In this document: positions 1 to 13,808 of the stretch, piece after piece | How the letters are laid out: each line of letters starts with the position of its first letter | How positions within the stretch are numbered: position 1 is the first letter of the stretch | Assembly: GCA_037074705.1 (NCBI GenBank) | Contig: CM073596.1 | Coordinates: 51,116,001 to 51,180,000 of the forward strand | Length of the DNA stretch: 64,000 nt | Source of the DNA: Zhengitettix transpicula | Taxonomy: Eukaryota > Arthropoda > Insecta > Orthoptera > Tetrigidae | Direction of reading: 5' to 3' | Made by a program: the position numbers and the translations under genes | The notes under the pieces: generated by a model | Seen by the model: the letters and a program-made list of their open reading frames with translations, nothing else | What the model was told of the DNA's origin: nothing | The model's database searches: none

Positions 1-3000
1 CGAGAATCCATTCCTGGAAATCGCACGTGGTACGTCAGACTTTCCTATACGAAGAAAGTAGTTCTCTTCTTTCTCAGGTCTGACCGAAGCACACAAACGT
101 TACTTGTATCAACAAATGGAGGTTTTTTTCTGGAGGTAGAAATTAACTGCAGGTAAAAGCCACGTGCCTCTAGTATATGTTCTTTGGTTATAAATGGTTT
201 TGAAATGGCGAAGCTCGCTTCTGAAGGTTTCTTAATCCGTATAGAGCTGGCGAATTTCGCCATTGCTTTACATCCTTCCTCTTTCCGCCCTCGTTTCCCA
301 ATATCGGAGAGCTGCTGCTTCCCAAGGCAAGGCAAACTGATGATAGCAGGGCCTAGAGCACACAAGGATGTTGAGTCACGATATGCGCTTCTTTCTCGCC
401 TTGGTAAATATCGTCCTCGGTGTTATCTGCGTGTTCCGGCCAGGGCTGGCTGTTCTAAGGCAACTGGATTGCTCTTGTCAAATTTGACGATTCTGCCTCG
501 GATATGTATATAGAGGTTAAGGAAGGGAAGTAGGCAACAGCCTTACTAATTCCTAAAGTAATATTTATTTTATATTCATTATTAAACTCTATAATCTATT
601 ACATAATCTTAACGTCACTTCTGTTTTGCAGCACTCGTCTTAATGAAGTGTCGTGCTTGTATTAATTATCACCAGACAATATATTACCCGACCAGCACTA
701 ACCGAATATTAAATCCGCCACTGTACTGTCAACAAATTTCCAATTCTTATAAAATTCTTATTCACAATTTCCTTTCCATAGCGTCAAGAGCAAACATATT
801 CAGATCTGAGAATATTTATTTGTAGACAACTAAACGCAGTGGAATAAAGTGTATCCCTTGTTATTACTGGTCGTCGCCCGTTCTCACCAGGTTACTCTGT
901 TTTTGTTGGTTCTTTTATAGGTGACATGTAAGCTCTTGACGTTCTACCCTTTTGTCTTCCCAGTTTCGTAATCCCACGATTTTTGTATGAAGTAAAAATT
1001 TTCTCGGTCTCGTACGCTGGTGAAACAAAGGCACGACAGATGTCAAATTCCATACATTTGCCAGAAAGGAACAAAAGATGCTGAAGAAAAACTGGTAGTC
1101 GGATACTGATAGAATCAGTCTCCATTGTTCTCTCCGGTTGGTGACCTGATGAATCATCCCCACTCATCTATTCTTCAATGACGTTAACCTTTCCGTTCAG
1201 CCACTCAACCTTATGATTACCTTTCAAGTCACCAAATCGTCCTTGTCAACAAATTTCAAATCTTGTTAACGTCACCCTTTCTTTATCCGTTCGTTCCCAA
1301 TTTTTGTTGTTGATATTTTGAGACTGAGGAACGCGTGTGAAGCGGACGGCGGATGAATACTTTCCTAATTGGTAGCTAGTGGGCTATGGAAAGATAACCG
1401 AATAATACGCCCAGGCGGATCTTAAAATTCAGCTCGCGGCGCCTTGCAGAAGTAAACGAGATTACGTGGCGCAAATTGAACGGCGATTAACAGCAGATGA
1501 CAGGGGGAAGGAGAAGCTAACAGAGTTAGCAGCAGCCTCCGAGTAAGAACCCAGTCAACTAAAAATTTAACAGAATATCATCTTAGATGTGACGCGGATT
1601 CGTAGGATTGTCGATGACGTTGTGCAACGTATGAATTATTGCCCTCGCCGGTTGCTTCAGGATTTTCCCAGGTTTGGAAGCGATCCTGGGAGACTTCCAC
1701 CTTCAGCGTGTTAAGGATTCAGCTTGGGTCTTTTCGATGTGGAGATAAAACATCTGGATTTGCATTTTAGGGAGTTGGTAGGCGTGCTGAAATACATAGT
1801 AATGAGAGGAGAATATGCAGTCCAACCCGATTAAAAACGTCATCAATAAGTCCAACACTTTGGAAGATTATTTTGCAAGTTGCTACCATTGTATCGACAG
1901 GAAGACAGTTTCTGACCTGTTTTTTTTATAGAATTCGCAGATTCACGGCCATATTTGACACGGTTAAACCACTCGTGATTCTATCTGGACTTGTTCAACA
2001 AACCCCTTCAGCCTTTCTACCGCTTTCTATTTTGTTTCTTAACTCGGTGATCAGCCCAAGTTAACAGCGTCCGTAAACAGTTTTATCATAAAATATAGAT
2101 GAAACAGCTGGAATTGTTCTTGGTTTTTTCTCTTCCACAGTTGTTAGACATTGGCACAGCTGTACTTGAATCACCGCGCGTATGTGTAGACAAGTGCTGG
2201 AGGTTAAACGTTGATCTTGTAGCGGGTTAATGTGGCGGATGGTGAGGCCAGATTGTTCACACGCCGGTTCCCTTTCTCTTGCAGATCGCTGGAGTTTTAT
2301 TTATCGGTTGAGGCGATTGCGAAGACTGGTCTTGCCGGTGCCGGCCGATGTTATCTCACAGCGAGGGGGAATTGTTTTATCCCGCCAGGAATGCAGTGCT
2401 TTTCTGGGAATAATGCATGAAGGCGAGATTAAGTACGTGCCGGGCCGCTGCCATCAATCAACGATGGAACAGGTGGTAGCCATGTTGGGGGGGCCGGGAT
2501 CGATGTCCGCAGCAGCTTCGCCTCTCCACGCATTGTTGTGACCCTTTCCCGGAAATTGCGGAATGATATTTAAGGCCTTCTCTGACAGACTCACGACTTG
2601 AAAGAGCCTGTGTCTCTTCAAATTTTCGTTTGACCAGGTGCGGTGCATCGACGAAGAAACAGGACAAAATAGAAGTCCCAAAGTAACAGATATTTGTGCG
2701 AATTCATCGTTCCGGAGGGAACCCGCTGTTATTTGAGAGTATTGTGGTAGCACTCCATTCTTCTTCTCAAGGTCGGTCTTGGGATTGCTGCTGCTGCTGC
2801 AACTTCTGCTGGTGATGGACTTTGGACCACGTTTATATTCCGGTAAAAGTCCTCTTTGGTGACCATGTTGATAAATTAATGGCTCGATCGGTAGTTTCAA
2901 GCGTTGGTGTTTTTTCAATCACGTGAAAGAAGTGACTTTTCTCAAACCCTTCCCCCCCCCACCCTGCAGCTGTACTTGGTGCTCAAAATAAGTCCCAGAA

Positions 3001-5149
3001 ACGCAACCAATCTGACGTAGCTGATTCTTCAGGTGCCGAAAGCCGTCGACAATCTCTAGTCCCTGTATTGGGTTGAACCCAGTAGGTCGAAGGATTGCGG
3101 TTTCGCGTGCTCTGAACCAATGCTCCTTTTTGAAGACGAACCGTTGTTCCTCTAGACAAACTGCATTTTCTCATTTACCCAGATGTAATTACACTCTCGA
3201 TCGCCATTATTTTATTCTGCGAAACAGTCATTGGAACGTCAATTATTAAATTTAATTTCAGAACTGACGATAAATGAACGCAAGTCTGCAACGTGGATTA
3301 AAATGTCTTCTTGGGAGGGAAAATATATCTCGGCGAATCTAAATAAAAATCCCACCGCACGAATCGGGTTAATTTATTAATGTTATTATATATTTAAAGT
3401 GTGATGTTAATTTTTTAGAACTTTATCGTTGATTATCAACTAGAAATATTGAAAATAAATCTTTTCTTAATGCTTGTCTCAATGTTTTACCAAGCTGTAT
3501 GACCATTATTCATCAACGTCGTAACACGTTAACATTCACTAGGTTATTTTTTTTTTCTGAAAACAACTGTATTCTGAAAGATAGTAGTATCAAAATGCCG
3601 ATTTTATTTAAGCTTCCAAGTAAAGTTCCTCAAATAGAGGAGTTTCATACTCTTAGGAAAATATTCTTGGATGTATCTCTTGAAATGTTTCGTCGAAGTA
3701 TTGGGAGAAAGTGGCCCAAAATTGGATAATGTTTCTTCTCAACCCATATTTAATAGAGGGAAAATATCTTTCCAGAATATAACTTTCAACAGTTTGCATG
3801 ACGAATAGTGAAAAAGTTTTTGGAAAATATCAAAATTATTCTGTGATCCGTGGAGTAGGGTGTGGACTATTTTAATGGGATTTCTAGTCGACGAGTTTGA
3901 ATTTTGTATATGAGAAGAGTGATCCGTCTCGGTGTTAGCAGGTAATTGCTGATATTGGCACTTGGAACGTGTCCGTCTCGCAATTGGCACAGCTCGCGAG
4001 AGCGGACCTTCGGACGCCGAAGAGTCGGCCCAGTGGGAACTCAGCTTGATCGTACCTATTTTAACATAGTTGGTAAGGAGGAGGGGAGTGGGTTACGAGG
4101 CTAAGTAGCCAAGGCCTGCCAAAATTCGACAAGCACTGGCAGGTGTACTCTTGCGGTGCCGGGTGGAGCCTGCTCGTCCTTTGTAACACTTCCGGTGTAA
4201 CCTTCATTGCGTTTCGAGCTTTCAGGTGATTGCATGCGTGACTGGTACCTCCAAAACTCACCGTGGTGTGGAACGGAAAGTAAGCACACCATTGACGTAT
4301 CCGCAAGGCTTAGTGTTTGATTAGTAAGTGGAGGAATACGTGAGATCTATCTCGAGGACTCTGGCGGTGACTAGTGACTAGATATGAGTTGCCTTCGCCG
4401 TTAGTTACATATCGCAATACCTCTATACTTCTGCTTTACTGTAGACGACAGTTTACGTCTATTGAGGACAAAGGGAACATCGGTGGGAGCGGAATATTCC
4501 GTTTACGGATGTAAATGTGTTAATAGATACCGGCAGGCAGTTTATCCAAGATCTAGTAGGAACTACAGGAGTCCTTGACAGGCGGTAACGTATGATAAAT
4601 CCCGTTACGTTGCGAAACTTCGCAATCGGTTGTTGGAAGGTCCGGTTTACGCATTTACAATGGTTTTCTTGCGAAATCGAAGATACGGCGTCGCTGTCTG
4701 ACATTTCTGATAACAGCCACGTAAAAAACTCATCACATTGCAAAGTAGAAGTAAACTATTTTCAGTTTTGGAAGCAACGTCGAAAGTTTACGACCTGTTG
4801 CCTTCCACGGATACAACGCGTTCTTTAAACTGGATTCACAATTTTGGGTAGAGGTAAAACTCGCTGAGCCAGTCATAGGCATGGTTGAAATTCCTTAGAA
4901 TAGAGACTCTGCGTTCAACCTGAATCATGATTGGTCTGATGAGTTTAAGTTGACTTTTGGTCATCCCAGTGGCCCTGAAATCACTTCTTAAACTTATCTC
5001 ACCCTATGAGTAGTTGAGCATTTTTCTACTGCTATGTAATTTATTAGCATATGAAATTCCCTTATTGCCAGACTGATTGACGAGACTTACAAGGCACAAG
5101 TCGTAAGTTACACTGTCGCCAGAGTACGAACGAGGAAATTAAATCCTCC

Positions 5150-5600
5150 ACATTGAGCAGAGTTATCGAGTTTTCGTCCCTGTTGCGGCAGCGCCGCGGT
5201 TGCCGTTGGTTACCAACGTCGATGTGGCGTTTGATAGTGTCCAAGGTGGGAGCAGCTAAGAAAAGCAGCTTTACGTGGACGGAATTGGTGAATCGCATTG
5301 TGGGGGCCGCCATTAAGGAGTTTTCCCTCGTAGCGCACCCTGCTGCCCGAGGGCGACGGCGGCGTGGGGAAACTAAGTGGATTGGCTGCTGCAGCGTCGG
5401 AGGCGGCGGCTCCAAATCATCCCCCAGGTTTTGTAGTAATGGAAACAACTGCGTGAAAGTGGCCCCGAGTATTTATGGAGAAAGCGGAAGAAGGCCGCGG
5501 CGTCCACATATACCTCGGGGTACCTGGGACCTGGAACCTGGGAACCGCGACCCAATTCCCACACTGGACCCCCCGGGGGAGGTTACGTAACCACCACATC
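5150..5600. other. GC/CpG-rich patch, PAR-bZIP-like palindrome
   Basis: GGC/GCC-rich block with open frames on both strands (composition effect). The palindrome GTTACGTAAC at its right edge (about 5581) fits the VRI/PDP1-type bZIP consensus. Function unknown. Confidence 0.3.
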
Positions 5601-5759
5601 CATTGTTCTCCCGTTCCTCCGCATTTCTGGTTATTGTCACTTATTACTACGGCAATCGCTACATATCATATAAATAAGGAGCTCAACAAACGGAATCCAC
5701 GGTTATGACGTAATAAACTACGTCACGGCAGTTAAAGCTGTAAACGTGTACGGTAAAAA

Positions 5760-6610
5760 ATAAATTATGAATTAATTATTATAATTATCCTACAATAAAT
5801 AAATTGGCTTAATAACGCAACCGACAAAAAATACAACTACACGACGTTTCATTATTAATTTAGGACTTCATTGGAGTACTACAAATTATTATTATACGTT
5901 GCCAAATTATTATGTTAATATTGGATGTTATAAATTTTGAGTAATTTTAGTCATGCTTAGTTTTGGCTGATAAAAAGTTATTAAATCAGTTGATTTAATA
6001 AACAACACAACGTTTCATCTGGACACACATTATTTATTTTTAACTTCCATTAAATTAATCATTTTTTGTTAACTGTGAAATTTGGTAGTAATTTTAAACG
6101 TGTTTCAATTTTACAGTATTCCAATAAATATGAAAAACAGGCAATAACATATTAATCAACTCACAACGTTAACTGGATAAGGTAAAACAAGGATATAAAA
6201 AGAAAGAATTTACGGATTATGTAAAAGTTTTTGCTTAAAGAATCGCTATAATTCTAGACAATGTTGGCATGAATGATTTATTCTGATATTAATCCTTTCA
6301 GAAATGAGTCTAGTTACATGCTTCAATTGTAATATATGTATGCGGTAGTTAAAAATTAATTAATAATATTGTAACAAATTTCTAAAATTTATTTGTGAAT
6401 TATGAAATATTAAATGCAGTATTTTACTAAATTATCTAATTTAATTAATCATTAATAATTATTATTTTCTGTCAGGTTATTTTACAATAAATTAATTGGC
6501 CATAAGTTAGAAATAATTAAATTGAGATATATTATTTAAAATACTCAAACTCCAATGTACAACACTTAAAGTCCTAAATTATGATCGAAACGTCGTTGAA
6601 TAATATTTTG
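5760..6610. mobile_element. inverted-repeat element, hammerhead-like family
   Basis: The left arm near 5838-5885 (CACGACGTTTCATTATTAAT, then TTAGGACTTCATTGGAG) is inverted at 6550-6600 (CTCCAATGTACAACACTTAA, then AGTCCTAAATTATGATCGAAACGTCG). The outer ACAATAAAT..AATTGGC segments also recur. The AT-rich interior has no coding. Ends are approximate. Confidence 0.5.
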
Positions 6611-7280
6611 AGCATTTCCGTTATCAAATTTTCTCTGACTTATTGTCAGTTTATTTATTCATATTATATGTGTGACAGTTGTTGATCCTCTACTTGTTGT
6701 TGATGACGATCAATTTGATAATTATGATGCGGTTCTCTTGATCAGTTTAACGGCATATTATTTTCTTTTGAAATGGCTCTTGATACCATTAATTAGTTAT
6801 CGTTCACACCAGTTTTCAAGCTGCCTAGCTATGCCATATTATGTTTAATTATGCCAATTTAGAAAACGGTAGTCACGGAATTAACCATTTTCCCCGTCGG
6901 CTATTCTTCCTCGTTAACATTTTACTTACGTCCTTAACACGTAATATATTTAGATAAATGTATGGTGGCGACAACCTTTCAGTAGCCTTCCGCGAGGAAA
7001 ATTACGTTTCTGTTGTGAAATATAGCGTTGGTATCACTCCGAGATTAGAATAGGTTAATGTTGCTGCAGTTGCCGTGGCTTGCATAAAGCCTTAATTATG
7101 CGCATAAACTGCACGCGTGCTGCAAGTACTTCTCGTGACTCTGCAGGGACGGCTTAAAAAATGCTGCACGGATCTAATATTTTTTTATTTAAGCAAGAGT
7201 CAACCCATGGCACTGAAACGATGACTGCATCTGCGTGGATGGGGATGGTTATATCTGTAGTCTGGATGTTGTCCAGGAGG

Positions 7281-7294
7281 GCGGAATATTCCGC
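7281..7294. repeat. 14-bp palindrome GCGGAATATTCCGC
   Basis: Perfect palindrome, one of three identical copies in the window. A variant, AGCGGAATAATCCGCT, is 54 bp further on at 7348-7363. Confidence 0.85.
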
Positions 7295-10200
7295 GGCTGG
7301 AGAATAGATTTCCCTCGGGGGGGATATAAAATTGAAAATATCTTCTCAGCGGAATAATCCGCTCAAGGGTGCCAAAAAGTTAACAACCAAAATTCCTGCT
7401 CGGGAAATATTCAGATTTGTAGAATGACTAACGCAGTGGTAGACTCCTCCGTAACGTTATGTTTAAGAAATATTTTTCCTGAATGTTCCTTTGATTCCAA
7501 TGCAAATGTTAAGTCTGATCATATTTATGGACCAACAGTTTGCTCGTTCGATATTCTTTTCGTCAATTTTCCCTTTATCGCGGTTCTCTGGGTAGAAATG
7601 TAATCGTAAAGTCGTCTATTTTTCCGTCACATTCATTATATATCCCCTCTTCTCGATTTTCACTTGACGAGATCGCAACAAACGGCAAGCAAAAGTTGGA
7701 GAGGGACGAAGGTACGTTCTTCGCTCCCGAAAAGAATTGATGAATCGTAATAATAAATCTCAGTTGAAAAAGTTAACTTTGAGGAGGCTTCTCGGCGTGG
7801 GAAAAAAAAAGCGTCCAGGGGACAACAAAGCGTATCTAGAGTAGAGTAGAGTTTGGTGCAGCTGCTGCCAGAGAGCGAGCACAATGATCAACTTCCTGAA
7901 GAGGTTAGGGGAGCCGCGGTCGATAAGGCAGGGCGCTGCTGTCCCGGCACAATCGATATATTATATCGGCCGCCATTCCTCCCACTACGCGCCTATCCTC
8001 TACTCTTCCAAAAGGACTTCTCTGCTTAAGGAAGAGTCTCGATCTTTAATAGATTAAACTGTAAAAAATATCCGACAACCTCGGTTCCTATGGGTTGACG
8101 AATTTTTTATTGTTAAATGTGCTGTATACCATATTTAACAGATTGTTGCAACATGTAGAGTCCTTTAAAGAAGGAAAATTAAAAACAAATGAAAAAAATT
8201 AAATATTAATTTCCAGCTACTAAACAGAACAGTTCTACAGAATTTTAATTTCAAAGCTGAAGATCCTTAGAATTTTAATACAATTAAATAAAATAGTTCC
8301 TAACCCCCTCGTCTAACCTCGAAATGAAGGTTAATAGCAGATTTTATGTCTGGGTAATCATCTGCATCATTGACAGTGACATCCTCGGCAACTTGAAGTT
8401 GATGGCCGATTTCTTCAGCTTCCTAACATTTTTATGGAATATATCGCATGGTGTCTGTTCCTCCATATACTTGTGGTCTTCCTCTAATAATCATCATCTG
8501 GCAACCCCGAACACGCCAATGATTTTCAACTGCATCACGCAACGCGGTAAATTTTAAATTGCGTTCCAGAAATTCACGACGGGAAACTGAAAGAACTGGT
8601 TTTGTGAATGTCGGCTGTAGGCAGAGAACTGTCAGTACTTTCAATCCATATTTCAGAGAGTAGCTTCGCTTACTTAAATCTCTACTGAGGATTTATTTCC
8701 CACTATTCTGCTCTAGATTTTGGTTGTGAGTCTCTGCCTCGTGTCAAAGTTCCTGTCCTTGGTTCTTGTGATCTCGCGAGTGTTTGCAGTTCTCAACTCT
8801 TCCTTGTCGACTATCAACCTCGTTTCATCTTTCCCGTCCAGTTCTACCAACCATTACATATCGTATTCTCTATGCCCTGAGTACGAAACCATTCCTCTAG
8901 GGTTCTTTCTACTCTTCAACGTATTTTGTAATGATATCTGTCCACAGTCGTCAACATTTATCCTTTTTCAATTTTTGCATCGAGCAGTAGTAGCGCAAAT
9001 CAATTTTGACTTTTCAGTTTGTGGCAGACAGATTTATTTTTCAAGGCTACGAGTTACGTTTAGAAATTTTTTTTGAGTAATTTAGACGACAATATTTTAA
9101 TATAAATCCTGACTATGAGGAAACATAATTAAGGAAAGTTGTTCAACTGAAGGTCGCGTGATGCATTCAGTAGCAATTCTTCGTAATGTTGGAGCGTTGA
9201 AGTTCCCAGTATTTATTTTCTCGACGTATTATTTCAACTTAATACGAAATCCACATTCAAAGGAATGATGGGATATTCTAAGTCTCCGCGCCGAGGATCA
9301 TGATCGAGCCACGCTCGTTTATATAACAAGTGGAAACGGAGAGGCCGTGTGCGAATGTCTATGCATATACGTTTGTTTGGCTGTGAAGTGACCTGCTCAT
9401 TACACAACCAGCTACTGGTAATGAATACGGCTGTCTGCCCTTGGGATCCTCGGGTTTCGTCGCGGCGTCTCAGGTGCCCGCCCACCCGCCTCCCTTTGCA
9501 CAAATCTCCACTTCTCAGTCTTTATTATTTGTCGTGGCCCTGTTCTCAGCGTTTTTCCTTGCCCCCATGCGGTATCACGTTCCATTATTCTCACATTAAG
9601 CTGTATAGTGCGTGTCTGCCACGACACTGAGGATGACGTCACGCTCGTGTAAAATTCTGGCACTTCATAAGGTTGCAAATTAAGGTACTAGGTTGGGTTA
9701 TTTCTCATGCTTGTACGATTCTTCCTCGGTTAAAGACGGAAATCCCTTCCAGGGCTTGCACGATATCTTATACGATTGCAATGAAAATCGATTATTTTTT
9801 TCCGTCTCTCCCCCACAACCACGATAAATTTATTATGTACTCGCTGTGTTTCCATCGTTGAGCAGCCGAAACGATTATATCAACAATGGGAAATACGAGA
9901 AGTTTCGCTGTCGCTCACTACGACGAGAAACTCCGTAAATAAAATTAGACTCGTAATCAAGAGTCGTTAACTGAGGTCCAACAAGTAAATACTCTTGAAT
10001 TGTATTTTTTTTTAACGTTCGAATTCTGCTATTATTATTTTCACACCTCTTTCAATCCAAATTTGGACCCAACAATGCCATAAAGAGTATTTGTTGTATT
10101 ACAAATAATTAATTTAGGTCTCCCTTTATGAATATGACGTTCCAAAGTTGGTTCGAACGTTGTACGCCGTTTTTGTATTTATATATTTTTAAATTATAAA

Positions 10201-10474
10201 TATTCTGACTTTTGGCTGATTTATTTATAGTTACCGTCTGATAATTGTCAATATTTATAATTATAGATTGATAATCGTGATTTAATTTTGAAAATCTGTA
10301 TAAATGGAATGTTCCTTGAACGAGACCCAGTTTTCACCACGGGATCTAATTTATTAAGCGTTGCAAATTATTAAATTTGGAAAAAAACACTGGTAATTAC
10401 TTGTCATTGAACATGGCCATATTGTGTCTGATGTAGCAAATTTTATGGCGAGGGGATGGACGGAATGGGCGTTT

Positions 10475-10500
10475 AGAGAGAGAGAGAGAGAGAGAGAGCG
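10475..10500. repeat. GA microsatellite
   Basis: Uninterrupted AG dinucleotide run. Confidence 0.95.
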
Positions 10501-11045
10501 AGATTTATGCGTTTAATTAATTAAAACTGCTCGTGTCAGGACTTAAATCACATTAGTGCCCAGCCGAGTGAGCCAGTCCAACTGTCCCAACTCTATTCAG
10601 AGAACTTCTCGGTAAAGAACGTTGGAGGAACTCGTGAGGATTTTCTGGAACAGGACACTCGATCCACCGTAGCTGTGGTTCTCACAAGACGAACTTGCGT
10701 TGGCTGCCATCTTCCGTAATCCATAGAAAAGAATGTTACTGACAAACTATAATACAATTATTACTTCTGAGCCTTGTGATACTTTATCTTTACAGATAAA
10801 GCAAGTTCTGGCATCTTATATCGTTCCATGACAAATTAGTTGGGGCGGTTGAAAATTTGCAATACTAAAGTGCTGGTTTTTTTTACATAAAAAAATTTGA
10901 CAATATTTTCATCCAACTTTATTATTTCTTCAGAGTCGATGACTGAGGGAATCGATTCACATGGAATTTAAATCTCGTTGGTCTGCAAGTTCTTGGAGTC
11001 TCTTGCTACAGTACTTCAGTTGCTTTTCCTGTATACTTAAAGACG

Positions 11046-11075
11046 ATTATTATTATTATTATTATTATTATTATT
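11046..11075. repeat. ATT microsatellite
   Basis: About ten ATT units. Confidence 0.95.
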
Positions 11076-12305
11076 GGTATCGCTGAGTTTAATTTTTTAT
11101 GTTTTCTTTTACTGAGTCAATAAAAAAATATTATTCGAATATCACGAAAGAGTAAATATTTAGAGTATTCTTCAACGTTTACCATTGACTTCTGATTGGA
11201 GCTAGGTCAATGACGTGGCAGTAGCCTTGAATGACTTCCTTTATACTTGTAGTCGCGCTCATTTCATTCATACCGAAAGGTCGCCTGATTCACACTCCTA
11301 CCCCTCGTTGATGAAATTTTTTTAATTAAAAATCAATATTCGTCTCGCAGTACTGCGCCTATTAAGATAATATGAGTTTCCGTACTGTTCTGATTTAATA
11401 GTTATATTTTTTTTCTCAAATATATTAAACAAAATCACTATCTCGTATTTTTATTCTTAAAAACATTTCCCTTTCGAAAACTAGTATTTTAGTAAAACTT
11501 AATTTTTTATGATGAAATTGTTAATTTAGGAAGAAAGATTCACAACCAGTTGATAAGGTACAAAATTAGTTGATACTTTAAATCGATTTTTCTTTAATAA
11601 ATGACTGCTCGGTAAAGAATTATATAATAAATTTAAAAACAAAAAAAAATTTAGTTACATTATTCCATGTAATTACAAGTCAGTTGTACCTGTCATATTA
11701 TTTCCATGATGGATATTAACTTCCATAGAATATTAATTAAAACGGTTTAAATACTTTATTTGCAACTAACAATTATTGTTTTGACCCTGATTAAAACAGT
11801 AAAATAACAAAATATTTAGGGGTAAAGCGAGTCCAGAGCAAAGTTTAAAGGTGAAAACTAAATTTGTAATGTAACTATGGAAGGAAAAAACGTTAGTTTA
11901 TTTAAAATGTTACATTTTTGTGCATCATACATGATTGTATGATTCTTACTTAAAATGCCCTGTTTCTTGTCTATGATTTTGTGTGAAATCAATATTTTTT
12001 TTAAATATAAATAGTCTTGTAAAATTTAATTTTGAGCTTTTGTTTTATGAAAATCACATCATATAAATTTTTAAAAAAGAATTGAATAGTAAATATAAAC
12101 AAAAAAATTAACGTCGGTTGAAAATAATTATGTTAAAACGTCCTTTATAACAGACAAACTTAGAAAAGGAAGGAATTTAAACTAAGTAAATTTGAATTTA
12201 AATCTGACGGACGTTTTGATGCGGATTAGCGTCTTTTTCTAACGGCGAATATATTATGACTGTAGTTGAACAACAAAAATCGAAGATAAAAATCTAAGCC
12301 GAAGA

Positions 12306-12478
12306 ACTAAAAAAAAATCATATAACTTTGTAAGACTTAGTTTTAAATTCAAATTTGGTTAGTTCCCTTTTTTTTTTAAAAAAAAAGGTCGTCTATCGTT
12401 TGAACATTATTATTCAAATAAATACTATTGACAGTTATATATTTTTTTAAAAGTATTACAAAGTTATGATTTTTAAAT
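12306..12478. repeat. short inverted-repeat element
   Basis: AAAAATCATATAACTTTGTAAGACT at the left end is mirrored by AGTATTACAAAGTTATGATT at the right. A T10A9 palindrome lies inside. It may be a small MITE. Confidence 0.45.
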
Positions 12479-12489
12479 TCTCGTGTAAT

Positions 12490-12920
12490 TCGTGCAGATT
12501 GCCGTACCTTGTACAGAGCAACAGTACTCGTAGTCGTGCATTTACGGAACGAGGCGTGTACTGAACTCTTCCAGGTGCCCGCCCAGTCTATTCTCTTTAT
12601 CGGCCACCTCCGCGGGGGTATTGATTGACGTGGGCCGTTACTTCGGAAGAAAGCAGCGTCCACGTGCCGCCGCGACGGCCTAATCTGCACGCAAATTAGA
12701 TAAGGCGCATCTCCCAGTCCGCGCGCAACGCTTGTTATATTTTCTCGCGCGACACAAGGAGGGCGCGTTGCCGTGGCAACCGTGACGTCACGCGGACCGG
12801 CGCTAACGGCGCGTCCTTCGTCTTCTTTCTGCCACCCACCCACCCACCACTACTAGTACTATTACTCGGAAACCGGTCGGCTAAATACGCACAAAGGAGT
12901 CGCGGAAGGGGAAGAAAAGA
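12490..12920. promoter_or_regulatory. CpG-rich patch with X-box and CRE
   Basis: A GC- and CpG-rich block in AT-rich surroundings. GTTGCCGTGGCAAC at 12767-12780 is a full RFX-type X-box inverted repeat, followed 2 bp later by the CRE palindrome TGACGTCA (12783-12790). The combination suggests an intronic or upstream promoter or enhancer; no transcript start can be proved. An antisense open frame of about 155 codons is likely a by-product of base composition. Confidence 0.4.
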
Positions 12921-13703
12921 GAGGGACAAAATTTGTCGATGAAATTGTTACCAAGAAAATGCGTACAGAAAGGAACGTACGCCACGAAACAACCTCGGAG
13001 ACCAAAAACTCGGAAAGCACTTTCACTTAGTCTTCATTTTTCTGCACAGAATAGTCAGTAAAATACCTGAAAAAGTATTTTGGTTATAATTGACACTTTT
13101 CTATCCTATTAAATATTTTTTTGCAACCTACTAATTCAATACATTAACAATTTATACAGTGAAATAAATACAAAAATTCAACGTTGTTGATGAAATTTTT
13201 ATCACAAAAATTATTTATCATTTTCTTGTCAACAATTATTATATTCACTTGATGACGTTCACAATAACAGCCAAGTGTTGTTTTTCTATTTGTACTGATT
13301 AGAAGTCTGAGTAACCATTAAATAAAATCTTTTTCTGGCCATTTTACTTATTTCTTTTGTTTTTATTTGTCACATAAAATATCAATAACGATATTATTAA
13401 ACTGAAATCTTGAAGATTTAAATTTAGATTTTTTTATTCCAGTAATCCACGGTAGACTGAATAGGATGATACGTCACTCTTCGGAAGGAAGTGCTATAGG
13501 GAAATCGGTCATTAAATAACTCGTGGGGCATTTTTGTTATGTCCTCTGAGGCATACTTGTGAGGGAGAGAGATAGAAGGGGAGATCTAACAGCAGCATCG
13601 ATCTGAGAGGCTGTCAACCACGGCCTCCATATCGTTTCCAATCTCTGCTTCCGTTAGCGTCGCCTCGGCGTGACTGACTCCAACGCGCGCGTTAACAAGT
13701 GCG

Positions 13704-13808
13704 ACTATATAATAATAGTACGTCTCGGCCGACTCCTCTCCAGACAGGATGATTGCTCCTCGTTTACCGTCCAGCGAGCTCCTCTGCGCCGTAGAAAATA
13801 TCCTCTGA
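13704..13808 (+). promoter_or_regulatory. candidate TATA promoter with short ORF
   Basis: TATATAA at 13704-13710 lies in a CpG-bearing stretch. A 19-codon ORF, MIAPRLPSSELLCAVENIL, begins at 13749, about 45 bp downstream. It is not recognised and may be chance. Confidence 0.2.

Noticed and set aside
2454..2918. 154-codon minus-strand ORF with overlapping antisense frames
   Set aside because: No motif recognised and frames open on both strands; not enough to call a gene.
4440..4850. Antisense/sense ORF pair resembling a short exon
   Set aside because: No splice-supported homology; both strands open.
12376..12843. 155-codon minus-strand ORF
   Set aside because: It spans an AT microenvironment and the CpG patch with X-box/CRE; no family resemblance.
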